12,912 bases of DNA from an uncultured Planctomycetaceae bacterium (GTDB lineage: Bacteria > Planctomycetota > Planctomycetia > Pirellulales > UBA1268). The notes below the pieces were generated by a model that worked only from the letters and a program-made list of their open reading frames with translations, did not search any database and was not told the origin of the DNA. The stretch is from positions 1 to 12,912 of the forward strand of contig CALAZQ010000556.1 in NCBI GenBank assembly GCA_937926325.1, in the 5' to 3' direction. Both the position numbers and the translations under genes were made by a program. Below are positions 1 to 8,759 of the stretch, piece after piece; the first letter of the stretch is position 1; every line of letters starts with the position of its first letter.

Positions 1-9
1 TGGAAGCCG

Positions 10-51
10 CTGGGGGTCAAGAGGTCGCAGGTTCAAATCCTGTCGCCCCGA
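10..51 (+). tRNA. tRNA-Pro(GGG), 3' part only (probable fragment)
   Basis: This is the 3' half of a tRNA. The T arm is GCAGG (27-31), loop TTCAAAT (32-38) and CCTGT (39-43). The 3' acceptor strand CGCCCCG (44-50) is followed by discriminator A at 51, and CCA is not encoded. The variable loop is AGGTC (22-26). Counting back gives anticodon-stem 3' strand TCAAG (17-21) and loop CTGGGGG (10-16), with anticodon GGG at 12-14, so the identity is proline. The acceptor implies a CGGGGCG 5' end, normal for bacterial tRNA-Pro. The 5' strand of the anticodon stem should be CTTGA at 5-9, but the sequence there is AGCCG, which cannot pair apart from one wobble. Similarity to a tRNA thus begins at the anticodon loop. 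This fits an attachment-site remnant or, less likely, the 3' exon of an intron-containing tRNA whose 5' exon lies left of the window. Confidence 0.7.
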
Positions 52-928
52 CTGATTGCACGTTGTTCACCAATTCACCGATGCCGTCGACGGCAATGGT
101 GACGCGATCTTCCGCTGCCAGCGTGAAGGATTCATCCGGCACGACGCCGGTGCCGGTGAGCAGGACGACACCATGGGGGAATGACTGCGAACGCCAGAGA
201 TAGCTCACCAGTTCCGAAAATGACCGCTTCAACTGGTCAACGCTGGTCTGGCCCGAGAAGACCTCGCCACCATTGCGGGAGATGGCGATCGTAATCGACC
301 ACGTGCGAGCTTCGCCCTCGTCAGCCCCGAGGACAATCCACGGTCCGAGGCTGCATGAGCGGTCATAGACCTTGGCCTGCGGCAGGTAGAGCAGGTTCTC
401 GCCCTCAATGTCGCGGGAACTCACGTCGTTGCCAATCGTATAGCCAACGATGTCACCGGCAGAGTTCATGACCAATGCCAGTTCCGGTTCCGGCACGTTC
501 CAGCGGGCATCGGACCGAATGCCGATGCTGTCGTTGGGCCCAACCACCTTCTCGGCGAGGGCTTTGAAGAAGAGTTCGGGCCGGTCGGCTTCATAGACCC
601 GGTCGTAGGCCAACCCACTGAAGTCCGACTCTTCAATCCGGGCAGTCTTGCTCCGCAGGTAGGTGACGCCGGCAGCCCAGACCTCTTGGCGTTCAACCGG
701 TGGCAACAGATGGACGTCGGCAAGCGGGTATTGCGTGGTCGCGTTCTCGCGGGCCGCTGCTACGGTTGCTGAGGGGCTGTCGGCTTCCAGCACAGACGCC
801 AGTGAGGTGATGCCGCCGGCCGACAGGTCCACAATCGTGCTGCCGACAACGGCACCGATGCGAGCCTGAGCCGGCTCTGGCGGTAAACAAAATCGACAGA
901 TTCGTTCATGCTGATGGGGTGTCGTCAT
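17..928 (-). CDS. Fumarylacetoacetate-hydrolase-fold protein, probable 2-keto-3-deoxy-pentonate dehydratase
   Basis: A 303-residue cytoplasmic protein with the FAA_hydrolase (FAH) fold. The metal-binding signature is visible: PEPE with acidic residues E147 and E149, and NDVSSRD with D168. It is followed by IEGENLLYLPQAKVYDR (174-190), which I associate with the subgroup that dehydrates 2-keto-3-deoxy-D-arabinonate or -xylonate to alpha-ketoglutarate semialdehyde. The divergent YjhG-type aldonate dehydratase supports that reading, since it would supply the substrate. A longer reading frame reaches 1117, but ATG at 928 has an AAAGG Shine-Dalgarno 8 nt upstream (937-941), and the extra residues are low-complexity and overlap the divergent gene. 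Oddity: after VNNVQ the frame runs antisense into the tRNA-Pro fragment, adding about a dozen residues ending GATGFEPATS, a tail typical of translated tRNA antisense, and stops at 17-19. Substrate identity is inferred; another FAH-fold hydrolase or decarboxylase remains possible. Confidence 0.85.
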   Translation of the reverse strand: MTTPHQHERICRFCLPPEPAQARIGAVVGSTIVDLSAGGITSLASVLEADSPSATVAAARENATTQYPLADVHLLPPVERQEVWAAGVTYLRSKTARIEESDFSGLAYDRVYEADRPELFFKALAEKVVGPNDSIGIRSDARWNVPEPELALVMNSAGDIVGYTIGNDVSSRDIEGENLLYLPQAKVYDRSCSLGPWIVLGADEGEARTWSITIAISRNGGEVFSGQTSVDQLKRSFSELVSYLWRSQSFPHGVVLLTGTGVVPDESFTLAAEDRVTIAVDGIGELVNNVQSVGATGFEPATS

Positions 929-1068
929 TACGGTGGCCTTTCGGTCGGTGGTGCTGGGAGGTGGTGTGTGAGAGGATAGCCTCTGCGGCAGCATGACGGT
1001 TGGCCGGCGGCCTCGATGGTGGTAGTTGCCGCTTTTGAGGCGGAATTCCAAGTTTTTGAACGGACCCA
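929..1068. promoter_or_regulatory. Divergent intergenic region between the FAH-fold gene and the yjhG-like gene
   Basis: These 140 bp separate two genes transcribed away from each other, so promoters for both should lie here. A short perfect inverted repeat, AGAGG-ATAG-CCTCT (971-984), lies roughly 45 bp upstream of the FAH start and could be an operator half-site pair or chance. The FAH side has a ribosome binding site (AAAGG on the minus strand, 937-941). No Shine-Dalgarno is evident before the yjhG-like ATG; an in-frame TGA at 1057-1059 fixes 1069 as its first possible ATG. I could not identify convincing -35/-10 pairs. Confidence 0.45.
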
Positions 1069-3072
1069 ATGAGCAGCGAATCACATCCCGGTTTTCAAGA
1101 CTTTCAGTCCGAAACAACCTCCATTTATGACATTCAGACGGTCGCTGACGGGCCCACTGGGAATCTGCCGCTCACCGATCAGATGCTCCGCCAGAGTCCC
1201 AGCGGCGATCTCTTTGGGCTCTCGCAGAACGTCGGGATGGGCTGGGATGCACCGGCTGCCGCCGACCGGCAGGTGCTGATTCTTTCGACCCAGGGCGGTG
1301 TGCGGGCTCCCGATGGCAAACCGATCGCCCTCGGCTATCACACCGGCCACTGGGAAATCGGCCTGTTGGTGCAGGCTGCTGCCGCCGAGTTGCGCAGCCT
1401 CAACAGGATTCCGTTTGCGGGCTTTTGCTCCGATCCCTGCGATGGCCGGACCCAGGGAACGGTGGGAATGTTCGACAGCCTCCCCTACCGCAATGATGCG
1501 GCCATTGTGCTGCGGCGGCTGGCCCGGTCACTGCCGCTGCGGGAAGGGGTGATTGGAATAGCTACCTGCGACAAGGGCCTGCCAGCCATGCTGATGGCTG
1601 TGGCGGGGCTCACCGACCTGCCGGGCATCGTTGTGCCAGGAGGAGTCACCTTGCCGCCGCGAGCGGGTGAAGATGCCGGGCAGATTCAGACCATCGGCAC
1701 CCGCTACACGCACGGCCTCATCACGCTGGAAGAGGCAGCTGATCTGGGCTGCCGGGCCTGCGCATCGCCAGGGGGGGGCTGCCAATTTCTCGGCACAGCC
1801 GCCACCGCCCAGGTCGTGGCTGAGGCACTGGGGCTCACGCTGCCCCACGCTGCCCTTGCCCCCAGCGGCCAGCCGGTCTGGCACGACCTGGCGGTCCGGT
1901 CGGCCCGGGCAATCGTCGCACTGGCAGCTGGCGGCATGACAACCCGTGAGCTGCTCACCCCCGCCAGCATCACCAACGCCATGACCGTTCACGCCGCCTT
2001 TGGAGGCTCAACCAATCTGCTGCTGCATCTGCCCGCCATCGCTCATGCCGCCGGCCTCGCGCAGCCGAGCGTTGATGATTGGATCGCTGTGAATCGGCGG
2101 ACACCGCGGCTGGTCAGTGTGTTACCCAACGGGCCGGTTCATCATCCCACCGTGCGGGTCTTTCTGGCGGGCGGGGTGCCCGAGGTCATGCTGCACCTCG
2201 ATCGGCTCGGGCTGCTCGACACCAGCGTTTCGACCGTCTCAGGGGGGACGCTGGCCGATCAACTGGCGTGGTGGAAGACGAGTGAACGGCGGAAGCGGTT
2301 TCGGGAGATCCTGCTGCGCGAAGATGGTGTTGATCCTGACGATGTAATCCTGAGCCCGGCGGCCGCGGCTGAGCGAGGGCTCAAGGGAACGATGGCGTTC
2401 CTCCGTGGTTCACTGGCACCGCAGGGGGCGATTGTCAAGGCGACTGCCATCGATCCGCGGGCAGTGTCAGCCGCTGGTCTCTATCGACACACAGGGCCGG
2501 CCCGCGTCTTCACCAGTGAGCCAGCGGCGATGGCTGCCATCAAAGCCGGTGAAATCAAGCCGGGAGACGTGCTGGTGCTGGCAGGCATCGGCCCGATGGG
2601 CACCGGGATGGAAGAGACCTATCAGGTGACGTCAGCCCTGAAGCAGCTGCCGTTTGCCAGTCAGGTCGCGGTGGTCACCGACGCCCGCTTTTCCGGGGTC
2701 TCGACCGGCGCTTGCATCGGGCATGTCAGCCCCGAGGCGCTTGCGGGCGGGCCGCTCGGCAGGCTTGTGAACGGCGATGTGATTGAAATTGAAATTGACT
2801 CTGCTGCCGCAACCGGCAGCATTGAACTGGTGGCTCACGGCAGTCGGACATTCAGCCGCGACGAGGCGACGGCAGAACTCGTCCGCCGGCCCCTCAATCC
2901 AGGCCTGGCCCCAGATCCGCGGTTGCCGGCCGATACCCGACTCTGGGCACTTCTTCAGGAGGCCAGCGGCGGGGTCTGGGCTGGTGCGGTTTTTGACGAA
3001 GCCCGCATCGCCGAACGCCTGCGGGCGACCGCAGGTGATCCTTCAACCGCAGGGCAAGTCGCCGGGGAATAG
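1069..3072 (+). CDS. yjhG: D-xylonate dehydratase, YjhG/YagF family (IlvD/Edd superfamily)
   Basis: A 667-residue cytoplasmic iron-sulfur dehydratase, close in length to E. coli YjhG (about 655), and resembling it along its whole length as I recall that sequence. It removes water from an aldonate, D-xylonate in characterised members, giving 2-keto-3-deoxy-xylonate. Family landmarks in order: [10 protein letters not shown] (121-130, C124), TCDKGLP (166-172, with C167 and the carbamylatable K169), and [17 protein letters not shown] (228-244). C124, C167 and C238 are the likely cluster ligands. The C-terminal domain has DARFSG (538-543), with the predicted catalytic serine at 542, followed by [10 protein letters not shown]. 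The start is the first ATG after an in-frame stop at 1057-1059; no clear Shine-Dalgarno precedes it. The divergent FAH-fold gene could carry out the next step. A run of eight G (1771-1778) sits in the codons just before C238. Substrate could also be another pentonate or hexonate. Confidence 0.93.
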   Translation: MSSESHPGFQDFQSETTSIYDIQTVADGPTGNLPLTDQMLRQSPSGDLFGLSQNVGMGWDAPAAADRQVLILSTQGGVRAPDGKPIALGYHTGHWEIGLLVQAAAAELRSLNRIPFAGFCSDPCDGRTQGTVGMFDSLPYRNDAAIVLRRLARSLPLREGVIGIATCDKGLPAMLMAVAGLTDLPGIVVPGGVTLPPRAGEDAGQIQTIGTRYTHGLITLEEAADLGCRACASPGGGCQFLGTAATAQVVAEALGLTLPHAALAPSGQPVWHDLAVRSARAIVALAAGGMTTRELLTPASITNAMTVHAAFGGSTNLLLHLPAIAHAAGLAQPSVDDWIAVNRRTPRLVSVLPNGPVHHPTVRVFLAGGVPEVMLHLDRLGLLDTSVSTVSGGTLADQLAWWKTSERRKRFREILLREDGVDPDDVILSPAAAAERGLKGTMAFLRGSLAPQGAIVKATAIDPRAVSAAGLYRHTGPARVFTSEPAAMAAIKAGEIKPGDVLVLAGIGPMGTGMEETYQVTSALKQLPFASQVAVVTDARFSGVSTGACIGHVSPEALAGGPLGRLVNGDVIEIEIDSAAATGSIELVAHGSRTFSRDEATAELVRRPLNPGLAPDPRLPADTRLWALLQEASGGVWAGAVFDEARIAERLRATAGDPSTAGQVAGE

Positions 3073-3137
3073 TGAATCACCGCCGGCGACGGTAGAGTGT
3101 CGCGAGGCAGCGGCCCCGCACCGCCCGTAGCCTGCCG

Positions 3138-3854
3138 ATGATCTCCTCGAAGCCACTGAAAAGCCGCCAGCCACGCAGCCCCATGCAGCACCGACTCTTC
3201 CTCGCTGAGTGCTTCGGCATGTTCTGTCTGGTCTTTGCCGGGACCGGAGCGATCGTGGTTGACCAGCTCACCGATGGCGGGGTCTCACACGTCGGGATCG
3301 CCCTGACCTTCGGCCTGGTCGTGATGGTGATGATCAATACCCTCGGCGATGTCTCCGGGTGTCACATCAATCCTGCGGTGACGCTCGGCTTCTGGGTGGC
3401 GGGAAGGCTGGCGGGGAGGCAGGTGCCGCTCTACGTGGCCGCCCAGTGCGTCGGCGGCCTGGCTGCCAGTGGCAGCCTGCGGCTGCTTTTTCCTGACGTC
3501 GAAACACTGGGTGAGACCGTCCCGTCCGGCAGCCCGTCGCAGTCGTTCCTGCTGGAGTCGCTGCTGACCTTCATGCTGATGACAGTCATCCTCAGCGTTG
3601 CCACCGGAGGCAAGGAGAAGGGCCTGCTTGCCGGCATCACCATTGGGGCTGTCATTGCTCTTGAAGCGCTCTTCGCGGGGCCGATCAGCGGGGCCTCGAT
3701 GAATCCCGCCCGCTCCCTCGGGCCGGCCGTGATGCTGCTGCGGTTCGAGAGCCTCTGGGTCTATCTGCTGGCGCCCTGTCTGGGTGCGGCAGCCGCTGTG
3801 CCGCTGTCGCGGGTCCTCTTCTTACCGGACCGCTCAGATTCGCCGGCGGCATAG
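3138..3854 (+). CDS. MIP-family channel (aquaporin / aquaglyceroporin, NIP-like filter)
   Basis: A 238-residue six-helix inner-membrane channel for water or small neutral solutes. Both half-helix signatures are present: SGCHINPAVTLG (NPA at 78-80) and SGASMNPARSLG (NPAR at 189-192). By my manual alignment to AqpZ, the aromatic/arginine filter is F58, A177, A186 and R192. The small residues at positions where AqpZ has His and Thr suggest a pore wider than a strict water channel, as in glycerol or metalloid facilitators; this is inference. The start is uncertain: ATG at 3138 gives a 15-residue basic leader, while ATG at 3183 begins MQHRLFLAECFG, the usual MIP N-terminus. Neither has a clear Shine-Dalgarno. 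It lies 65 bp behind the aldonate dehydratase on the same strand and may be co-transcribed, although no channel is known to be required for that pathway. Confidence 0.93.
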   Translation: MISSKPLKSRQPRSPMQHRLFLAECFGMFCLVFAGTGAIVVDQLTDGGVSHVGIALTFGLVVMVMINTLGDVSGCHINPAVTLGFWVAGRLAGRQVPLYVAAQCVGGLAASGSLRLLFPDVETLGETVPSGSPSQSFLLESLLTFMLMTVILSVATGGKEKGLLAGITIGAVIALEALFAGPISGASMNPARSLGPAVMLLRFESLWVYLLAPCLGAAAAVPLSRVLFLPDRSDSPAA

Positions 3855-3865
3855 GCACCGGGGCG

Positions 3866-3911
3866 AACGGCAGACCGCGGGCGGGTCGCTGCTGCTTGGG
3901 AAGCTGCCGTT
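3866..3911. terminator. Inverted repeat between convergent genes (weak terminator candidate)
   Basis: The 101-bp gap between the plus-strand channel gene and the minus-strand DUF1501 gene contains an 8-bp perfect inverted repeat, AACGGCAG (3866-3873) and CTGCCGTT (3904-3911), around a 30-nt GC-rich spacer. Its position between two converging gene ends suits a bidirectional terminator. There is no T tract on either side and the loop is long, so factor-independent termination is doubtful. Nothing else is visible in the gap. Confidence 0.25.
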
Positions 3912-3955
3912 GAAGACTCGTGGCAGCAGACGGTGATGGAGCAGACGGTCCGCGT

Positions 3956-5455
3956 TCAGCTCAGGATCTCAGTCACGACCCGCTGCTGTTCGACCCCGGT
4001 CAGCCGCTGGTCGAGCCCCTGGAACTTGAAGCTGAACCGTTCGTGATCGATCCCCATCAGGTGCAGGATGGTGGCATTGAAGTCGTTGATGTGGACGGGA
4101 TGTTCGGTGACGTTGTAGCTGAAGTCGTCAGTCTCGCCGTACGAAGTGCCACCCTTCGCACCACCCCCGGCCAGCCACATGCAGAAGTTCCGCGGGTGGT
4201 GGTCGCGGCCGTAGTTAGCTTTTGTGAGCGTTCCCTGAGAATAGACCGTGCGGCCAAATTCGCCCCCCCAGACCACCAGGGTTTCATCGAGCAGGCCGCG
4301 ACGCTTGAGGTCTTTCACCAAGGCAGCTGTTGCCTGATCGGTGTCGAGACACTGAGAGGCGAGATCCCGCGGCAGATTGCCATGCTGATCCCAGCCGCGG
4401 TGCAGAATCTGCACTGCCCGCACACCCCGCTCAACCAGCCGGCGGGCGAGCAGCAGGCTGTGGGTGAATGAGCCCGGCTTGTTGACGTCATCACCATACA
4501 GCGAGAGCGTCTCGGCTGTTTCAGTGGAAAGGTCAGTCAGTTCCGGCACGCTCGCCTGCATCCGGAAGGCCATCTCGTACTGGGCGATCCGGGTTTCAAT
4601 TTCGGGGTCTTGGTAGCGGGCCAGATTGTGAGCATTGAGGCTTCCGAGGGTGTCGAGCATCCGTCGCCGATCAGCCGTCGAGACGCCGGCCGGATTCCGT
4701 AGGTAGAGCACCGGATCACCCGAGCCCCGCAGGGCGACGCCGGCATGGCGGGTGGGCAGGAAACCACTCGACCACATCCGGGTGAACAGTGCTTGGCTCG
4801 GCGGGATGTCGGGAAGTGGGGTGAAGACGACGAACGACGGCAGGTCGTCGCACTCACTGCCGAGGCCGTACGAAAGCCAACTGCCCAGGCTTGCCTTGCC
4901 CGGAATCTCGCTGCCGGTCATGACAAAGGTGCAGGCGGGGTCGTGATTGATGGCGTTGGTGTGCACCGTTTTGACCAGCGCAAGGTCATCGACGATGCCG
5001 GCAGTGTAGGGCAGCAACTCGCTGACCCAGCGGCCAGATTCCCCGTGCTGCGTGAATCTGAATTTCGAGGGAGCGACGGGGAATCGCTTCTGGCCGCTCG
5101 TCATCGTCGTCAGCCGCTGCTCCCCCCGAACGCTCGGCGGAATGTCCTTGTCGAAGAACTCTTGCAACTGTGGCTTGTAGTCCCAGAGGTCGAGCTGGGA
5201 AGGCCCGCCGTTGAGGTGGATGTAGATGACGCTCTTGGCCCGAGGGGTGTGGTGCGGCAGACCGGGGAGTGGCGGGTGGATGCGGGGGTGCCCGGCGGCA
5301 GGGGCAGATTGTTCCGCTGCAACTGTGGCGGCGGGAAGACGCCGCTCGAGCCCGGCCAAGGCGGCGGCCCCGAGGCTGACCCCGGCGTTCCCAATGAAGG
5401 CCCGGCGGGCCATGGCGGTGCGGAGAGCATCGGGCTGCGGAAGAGGCGGCTGCAT
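3956..5455 (-). CDS. DUF1501 family protein, Tat-exported (module 1)
   Basis: A 499-residue DUF1501 protein; the family falls in the alkaline phosphatase/sulfatase-like superfamily but has no proven activity. The N-terminus carries a twin-arginine signal: RR at 17-18, then [17 protein letters not shown], so it should be exported folded. Family motifs seen: [14 protein letters not shown] (from residue 82), [28 protein letters not shown], and a C-terminal [12 protein letters not shown]. Most of the usual family length is present, with no frameshift. The longer frame to 5533 is rejected because ATG at 5455 has AGGA 8 nt upstream (5464-5467) and the extension would overlap the upstream gene. That upstream cytochrome gene ends only 20 bp before this start, so the two are almost certainly one operon. 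The substrate is unknown. Confidence 0.92.
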   Translation of the reverse strand: MQPPLPQPDALRTAMARRAFIGNAGVSLGAAALAGLERRLPAATVAAEQSAPAAGHPRIHPPLPGLPHHTPRAKSVIYIHLNGGPSQLDLWDYKPQLQEFFDKDIPPSVRGEQRLTTMTSGQKRFPVAPSKFRFTQHGESGRWVSELLPYTAGIVDDLALVKTVHTNAINHDPACTFVMTGSEIPGKASLGSWLSYGLGSECDDLPSFVVFTPLPDIPPSQALFTRMWSSGFLPTRHAGVALRGSGDPVLYLRNPAGVSTADRRRMLDTLGSLNAHNLARYQDPEIETRIAQYEMAFRMQASVPELTDLSTETAETLSLYGDDVNKPGSFTHSLLLARRLVERGVRAVQILHRGWDQHGNLPRDLASQCLDTDQATAALVKDLKRRGLLDETLVVWGGEFGRTVYSQGTLTKANYGRDHHPRNFCMWLAGGGAKGGTSYGETDDFSYNVTEHPVHINDFNATILHLMGIDHERFSFKFQGLDQRLTGVEQQRVVTEILS

Positions 5456-5475
5456 CGGTACGTTCCTGGTCGGGT

Positions 5476-8400
5476 TCAGTTTCTGGTGACGGCTTCGTCG
5501 AGGTTTAAAATGGTGTTTGCCAGCAGGGTCCACGCCGCTAATTCCTCCGGCGGAATGTGGGTGGGAACGACCGAATCGCCATGAGCGATCAGCTGCTTTG
5601 CCGAGGTGGCGTCGCCCTGATACCGAGCCCGGTGGTTGTTCAGGGCAGTGGTGAGCAGTACCAGCTCAGGCGGCTCGGGCCGACGGGCCAGTACGGTGCG
5701 GAACAGCCAGGCAAGCCGGTCGGCATCGTCGGTGGCGCTGGCGGCAAGCCCCCGGGCCGCCAGGGCACGGGCCGCCTCGACGTGCTGCACGTCATTCATC
5801 AACTGGAGCGCCTGCAGCGGTGTGTTGCTGCGTTCTCGCCGGGCACAATAGGCCTCGCGGTTGGGGGCATCAAAATTGGACATGAAGGGGGGCGGGGCCG
5901 TCCGCTTGAGAAAGGTGTAGAGGCTGCGACGGTAAAGCGAGTCGCCGCTGTCGCGGTAGTAGTTGCGGGTGTTGGAGCCAGCGAAGCCAACAGGCTCCCA
6001 GATGTTGTCGGGCTGGTAGGGCTTGACGCCGCGGCCACCCATCGCCGGCACCAGCAGGCCGGCAACAAACAGGGCCTGGTCACGGATCTGCTCAGCATCA
6101 AGTCGGATGCGTGGTCCCCGAGCCAGCAGTCGGTTGTCGGGATCTTGCCGGAGTTGACGCGGGGCCACCACACTCGACCTTTTGAAGGCGTCGCTGGTCA
6201 CCAGCAGCCGCACGAGCCGGCGGGTATCCCAGCCGCTGTCGCGATATTCCGCCGCCAACCAGTCGAGCAGGGCAGGGTGGCTGGGGGGCTCTCCCTGCAG
6301 GCCGAAGTCTTCGTGGGTCTTCACCAGCCCCGTGCCGAAGAACTGCTGCCAGAGCCGGTTGGCTGCCACCCGAGGGGTCAACGGATGCTTCCCTGAAACC
6401 AGCCAGCGGGCCAGATCGAGACGAGTGGGATTCTGATTTTCGGCCACCTCCAGCGGCGGGAGGAAGGCTGGGGTGCCTCGCTGCACCTTTTCTCCGGGCT
6501 GATCGTAGGCTCCCCGTTCCATCACGAAGCTGTCTCGCATCTTCGGCAGGTCATTGAAGACGAGTGTCTCGGGCACAAGTTCATCGAGGTCGGCCAGAAT
6601 TTTTGTGGCGGCCTCAAGCTCAGCCGCCGCCAGGGCGACGCTCGCCGGCTGTTCAGTCCAGACCTGGGTCGCCCAGAAGCGACGAACCTTCGCGATGGCG
6701 GCCGGGTCGGTCGTCTCCTTCGGTCCTTGTTGCAAGAGCGACCGGATGGCAGCGGGAAACTCCCTGAGTTTCTCATCGGCCAGGGCGGCCTGCTGCTGCC
6801 ACCAGTCGTTGCAGGCCGCGGTTGGGGTGGGCTTGGCCGGCCAGTCGAGGCCGACGTTGTCCCAGCAGGCCCGGCCTCGGCTCTGGGCGATCGCCACGCC
6901 GGTGATGGGCATGCCCGGCTTCAGTCCAAGCCTGCTCAAGGGAATCGAGAGCCTCTGCCACTTGCCGGCAGTCAGGGCCTCGTCGGCATGAATCAACGCC
7001 TTCCGCTTGTCTTTCTCACGATTATCGACCAGTGGAACCGCGGCCCAGTCACCCCAGGCGACGCCATGATCCCAGCCGGTTGACCGCAGTTGCACCATCA
7101 CCGCAACGGGCGCGTCGGCTGGTTCAAGTTTGACGTCAAGCACCAGCGTGGCCTGTTCTGGCACCTTCATCGTCAGGCCTGGTCCGAGGAGGACGGTCTG
7201 GGTCGGCTGCTCGGCCGCGAACTCCAGGCAGCGGCTGCCACCAGTGGCCGCAGTCGCGTTCTCTGCTGCCGGTTGCCGGTCGACCCAGGCCACGCGGGCA
7301 TCGGGCCCGTGGCGGGCGACGGTCGCCTCGGGCCAGGCTTCGTCAATCCATTTGGTCGCGGCCGGGGGTGGCGGCTGGACCGACAGGAAAGCCCGTTCAA
7401 TCGCTGCATCGACCGTCCCTTCAAGCTGGGCCACTTCCGCGGTGAGCGTCTCCCGCTGCTGCCGCTGGTTGGCTGCCGGAACGGCGAGGGTCGGAGTGGT
7501 CCGCAGCACATTCCCGTCGAAGCCGGGGTCGGCTGCCGAATTGAAGAAGGCATAGAGCGAGTAGAACTCCCGCTGCGAGAGTGGATCAAACTTATGGCTG
7601 TGGCAGACCGCGCACTGCCCGGTAAGCCCCATGAAGGCATTGGTCATCGTGGCCGTGCGGTCGATCGCATATCGGAAGACCAGTTCGTCGTTGATCGACC
7701 CGCCTTCGCTGGTCGTCACGTTGCAGCGGGAAAAGCCGGTGGCAATCTGCTGGTCAACCGTGGCCTCTGGCAGCAGGTCACCGGCAAGCTGCCAGATGGT
7801 GAACTGGTCAAAGGGCAGGTTGTCGTTGAAGGCCTTCACCACCCAGTCGCGATAGAGCCACATCTGCCGCTCATTGTCGAGGTGCAGCCCGTGGGTGTCG
7901 GCATAGCGGGCCTGGTCAAGCCAGTGCCTGGCCATCTCTTCGCCATGGTGGGGACTGGTCAGCAGCCGATCGACCAGCAGCTCGTAGGCGTCAGGTCGCT
8001 CGTCGGCGACAAACCTGTCGACCTCGGCAGATGTCGGCGGCAGCCCGGTGAGTGCGAACGACAGCCGCCGGATCAGTGTCGGACGGTCAGCGGTGGCGTT
8101 CACCGGTAGCTCGGTGGTAGCAAGCCGCTGCGCGAGAAAGCGGTCAATCGGGTTGGGCTGCTCACCGGCCGGGACGGTCGGCCGGACGATTGGCCGGAAC
8201 GACCAGTGCTGCTCATAGGCTGCACCGCTGGCAATCCAGCGGGTGAGCAGATCCTTCGCTGCCGCCGAGAGCGTCTTGTTTGACTCTGGTGGCGGCATGA
8301 TGACGTCTGGGTCGGAGGCATTGATCCGGGCGATCAGTTCGCTTTCGTGGGGATTTCCTGCCGTGATCGCCCTCGTGCCGCTGTCGAGCAGGGCTTCAGC

Positions 8401-8667
8401 GGCGGCAGCCGAGTCGAGCCGCAGGCCAGCCTCTTGCTCGCCCGGTCCGTGACAGGCGTAGCAGTGCTCACTGAGGATCGGCCGGATGTCGCGGTCGAAC
8501 TGGACCGTCGCCTCAGAGCCCATCGCTACTCCCCGGGGGATGAACGCCATGAGGAGACTGGCCCCCAGCAGTGCCAGAAGATATCGGCAGAACTGCTCAC
8601 GCCGCCCGATCGAGGAGCCAGCGGCTTGCTGCCCCAAATGTCTTGCCGTGTCACGCTGGAATGTCAT
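5476..8667 (-). CDS. Planctomycete cytochrome protein: PSCyt1-PSCyt2(DUF1549)-insert-PSD1(DUF1553)
   Basis: A 1063-residue exported multidomain protein. A hydrophobic segment (about 26-46) ends in a signal-peptide-like region. PSCyt1 (about 56-145) has a c-type haem site, CYACH at 69-73, and a possible distal methionine in VIMPPP (M124). PSCyt2/DUF1549 (about 173-375) contains a second CxxCH, CAVCH at 352-356, within the family's C-x-x-C-H-x-H-K-F-D-P motif. A glutamine/glutamate-rich stretch likely to be helical follows (about 400-425). Residues about 440-609 form a beta-rich insert I cannot assign, resembling a jelly-roll binding module. PSD1/DUF1553 (about 746-1000) begins at [11 protein letters not shown]. 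The start at 8667 is chosen for GGAG 5 nt upstream; a frame to 8748 adds 27 residues without a ribosome binding site. It is the first gene of module 1. Function is unknown; exported electron-transfer or polymer-processing roles are guesses. Confidence 0.93.
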   Translation of the reverse strand: MTFQRDTARHLGQQAAGSSIGRREQFCRYLLALLGASLLMAFIPRGVAMGSEATVQFDRDIRPILSEHCYACHGPGEQEAGLRLDSAAAAEALLDSGTRAITAGNPHESELIARINASDPDVIMPPPESNKTLSAAAKDLLTRWIASGAAYEQHWSFRPIVRPTVPAGEQPNPIDRFLAQRLATTELPVNATADRPTLIRRLSFALTGLPPTSAEVDRFVADERPDAYELLVDRLLTSPHHGEEMARHWLDQARYADTHGLHLDNERQMWLYRDWVVKAFNDNLPFDQFTIWQLAGDLLPEATVDQQIATGFSRCNVTTSEGGSINDELVFRYAIDRTATMTNAFMGLTGQCAVCHSHKFDPLSQREFYSLYAFFNSAADPGFDGNVLRTTPTLAVPAANQRQQRETLTAEVAQLEGTVDAAIERAFLSVQPPPPAATKWIDEAWPEATVARHGPDARVAWVDRQPAAENATAATGGSRCLEFAAEQPTQTVLLGPGLTMKVPEQATLVLDVKLEPADAPVAVMVQLRSTGWDHGVAWGDWAAVPLVDNREKDKRKALIHADEALTAGKWQRLSIPLSRLGLKPGMPITGVAIAQSRGRACWDNVGLDWPAKPTPTAACNDWWQQQAALADEKLREFPAAIRSLLQQGPKETTDPAAIAKVRRFWATQVWTEQPASVALAAAELEAATKILADLDELVPETLVFNDLPKMRDSFVMERGAYDQPGEKVQRGTPAFLPPLEVAENQNPTRLDLARWLVSGKHPLTPRVAANRLWQQFFGTGLVKTHEDFGLQGEPPSHPALLDWLAAEYRDSGWDTRRLVRLLVTSDAFKRSSVVAPRQLRQDPDNRLLARGPRIRLDAEQIRDQALFVAGLLVPAMGGRGVKPYQPDNIWEPVGFAGSNTRNYYRDSGDSLYRRSLYTFLKRTAPPPFMSNFDAPNREAYCARRERSNTPLQALQLMNDVQHVEAARALAARGLAASATDDADRLAWLFRTVLARRPEPPELVLLTTALNNHRARYQGDATSAKQLIAHGDSVVPTHIPPEELAAWTLLANTILNLDEAVTRN

Positions 8668-8672
8668 CTCAA

Positions 8673-8676
8673 CTCC
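8673..8676 (-). promoter_or_regulatory. Shine-Dalgarno (GGAG) fixing the start of the PSCyt1 gene
   Basis: On the minus strand GGAG lies 5 nt before ATG at 8667. It is the only good ribosome binding site near the N-terminus and favours this start over the in-frame ATG at 8748. Confidence 0.6.
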
Positions 8677-8701
8677 ACTACAGACCACCACGAACCGACC
8701 T

Positions 8702-8719
8702 CTCAGGGAGTGCCCTGAG
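8702..8719 (-). promoter_or_regulatory. Perfect hairpin in the leader of the module 1 operon
   Basis: CTCAGGG (8702-8708) and CCCTGAG (8713-8719) form a 7-bp perfect inverted repeat with a 4-nt loop. It lies 35-52 nt upstream of the PSCyt1 start codon, between the AT-rich patch at 8747-8759 and the ribosome binding site. It could be an operator or an mRNA leader hairpin. No T tract follows on the minus strand, so it is not a terminator. Confidence 0.35.
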
Positions 8720-8746
8720 GATATCCATGCAGTTCCGCCTGTTTCC

Positions 8747-8759
8747 ATATTTAAAAATA
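8747..8759 (-). promoter_or_regulatory. AT-rich patch, putative promoter area of module 1
   Basis: A 13-bp run of A/T only (TATTTTTAAATAT on the minus strand) stands out in this GC-rich DNA, 80-92 nt upstream of the PSCyt1 start. Placement and composition fit a promoter melting region, and TTGAGA lies a little upstream on the minus strand, but the spacing does not give a standard sigma-70 box pair. Start of transcription is not determined. Confidence 0.3.

Noticed and set aside
929..1117. N-terminal extension of the FAH-fold protein to 1117
   Set aside because: It would overlap the divergent dehydratase start, encodes low-complexity residues unlike the family, and the ATG at 928 has a good Shine-Dalgarno.
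7090..8109. A long plus-strand reading frame (339 codons) opposite the PSCyt1 gene, and similar ones at 3920-4471, 4745-5584, 5557-6396 and 11114-11824
   Set aside because: They lie opposite well-supported conserved genes, show no recognisable domain, have compositions typical of antisense frames in GC-rich DNA, and lack consistent ribosome binding sites.
8668..8748. N-terminal extension of the PSCyt1 protein to ATG 8748
   Set aside because: No ribosome binding site precedes it, it would be translated from the AT-rich putative promoter patch, and GGAG at 8673-8676 supports the start at 8667.
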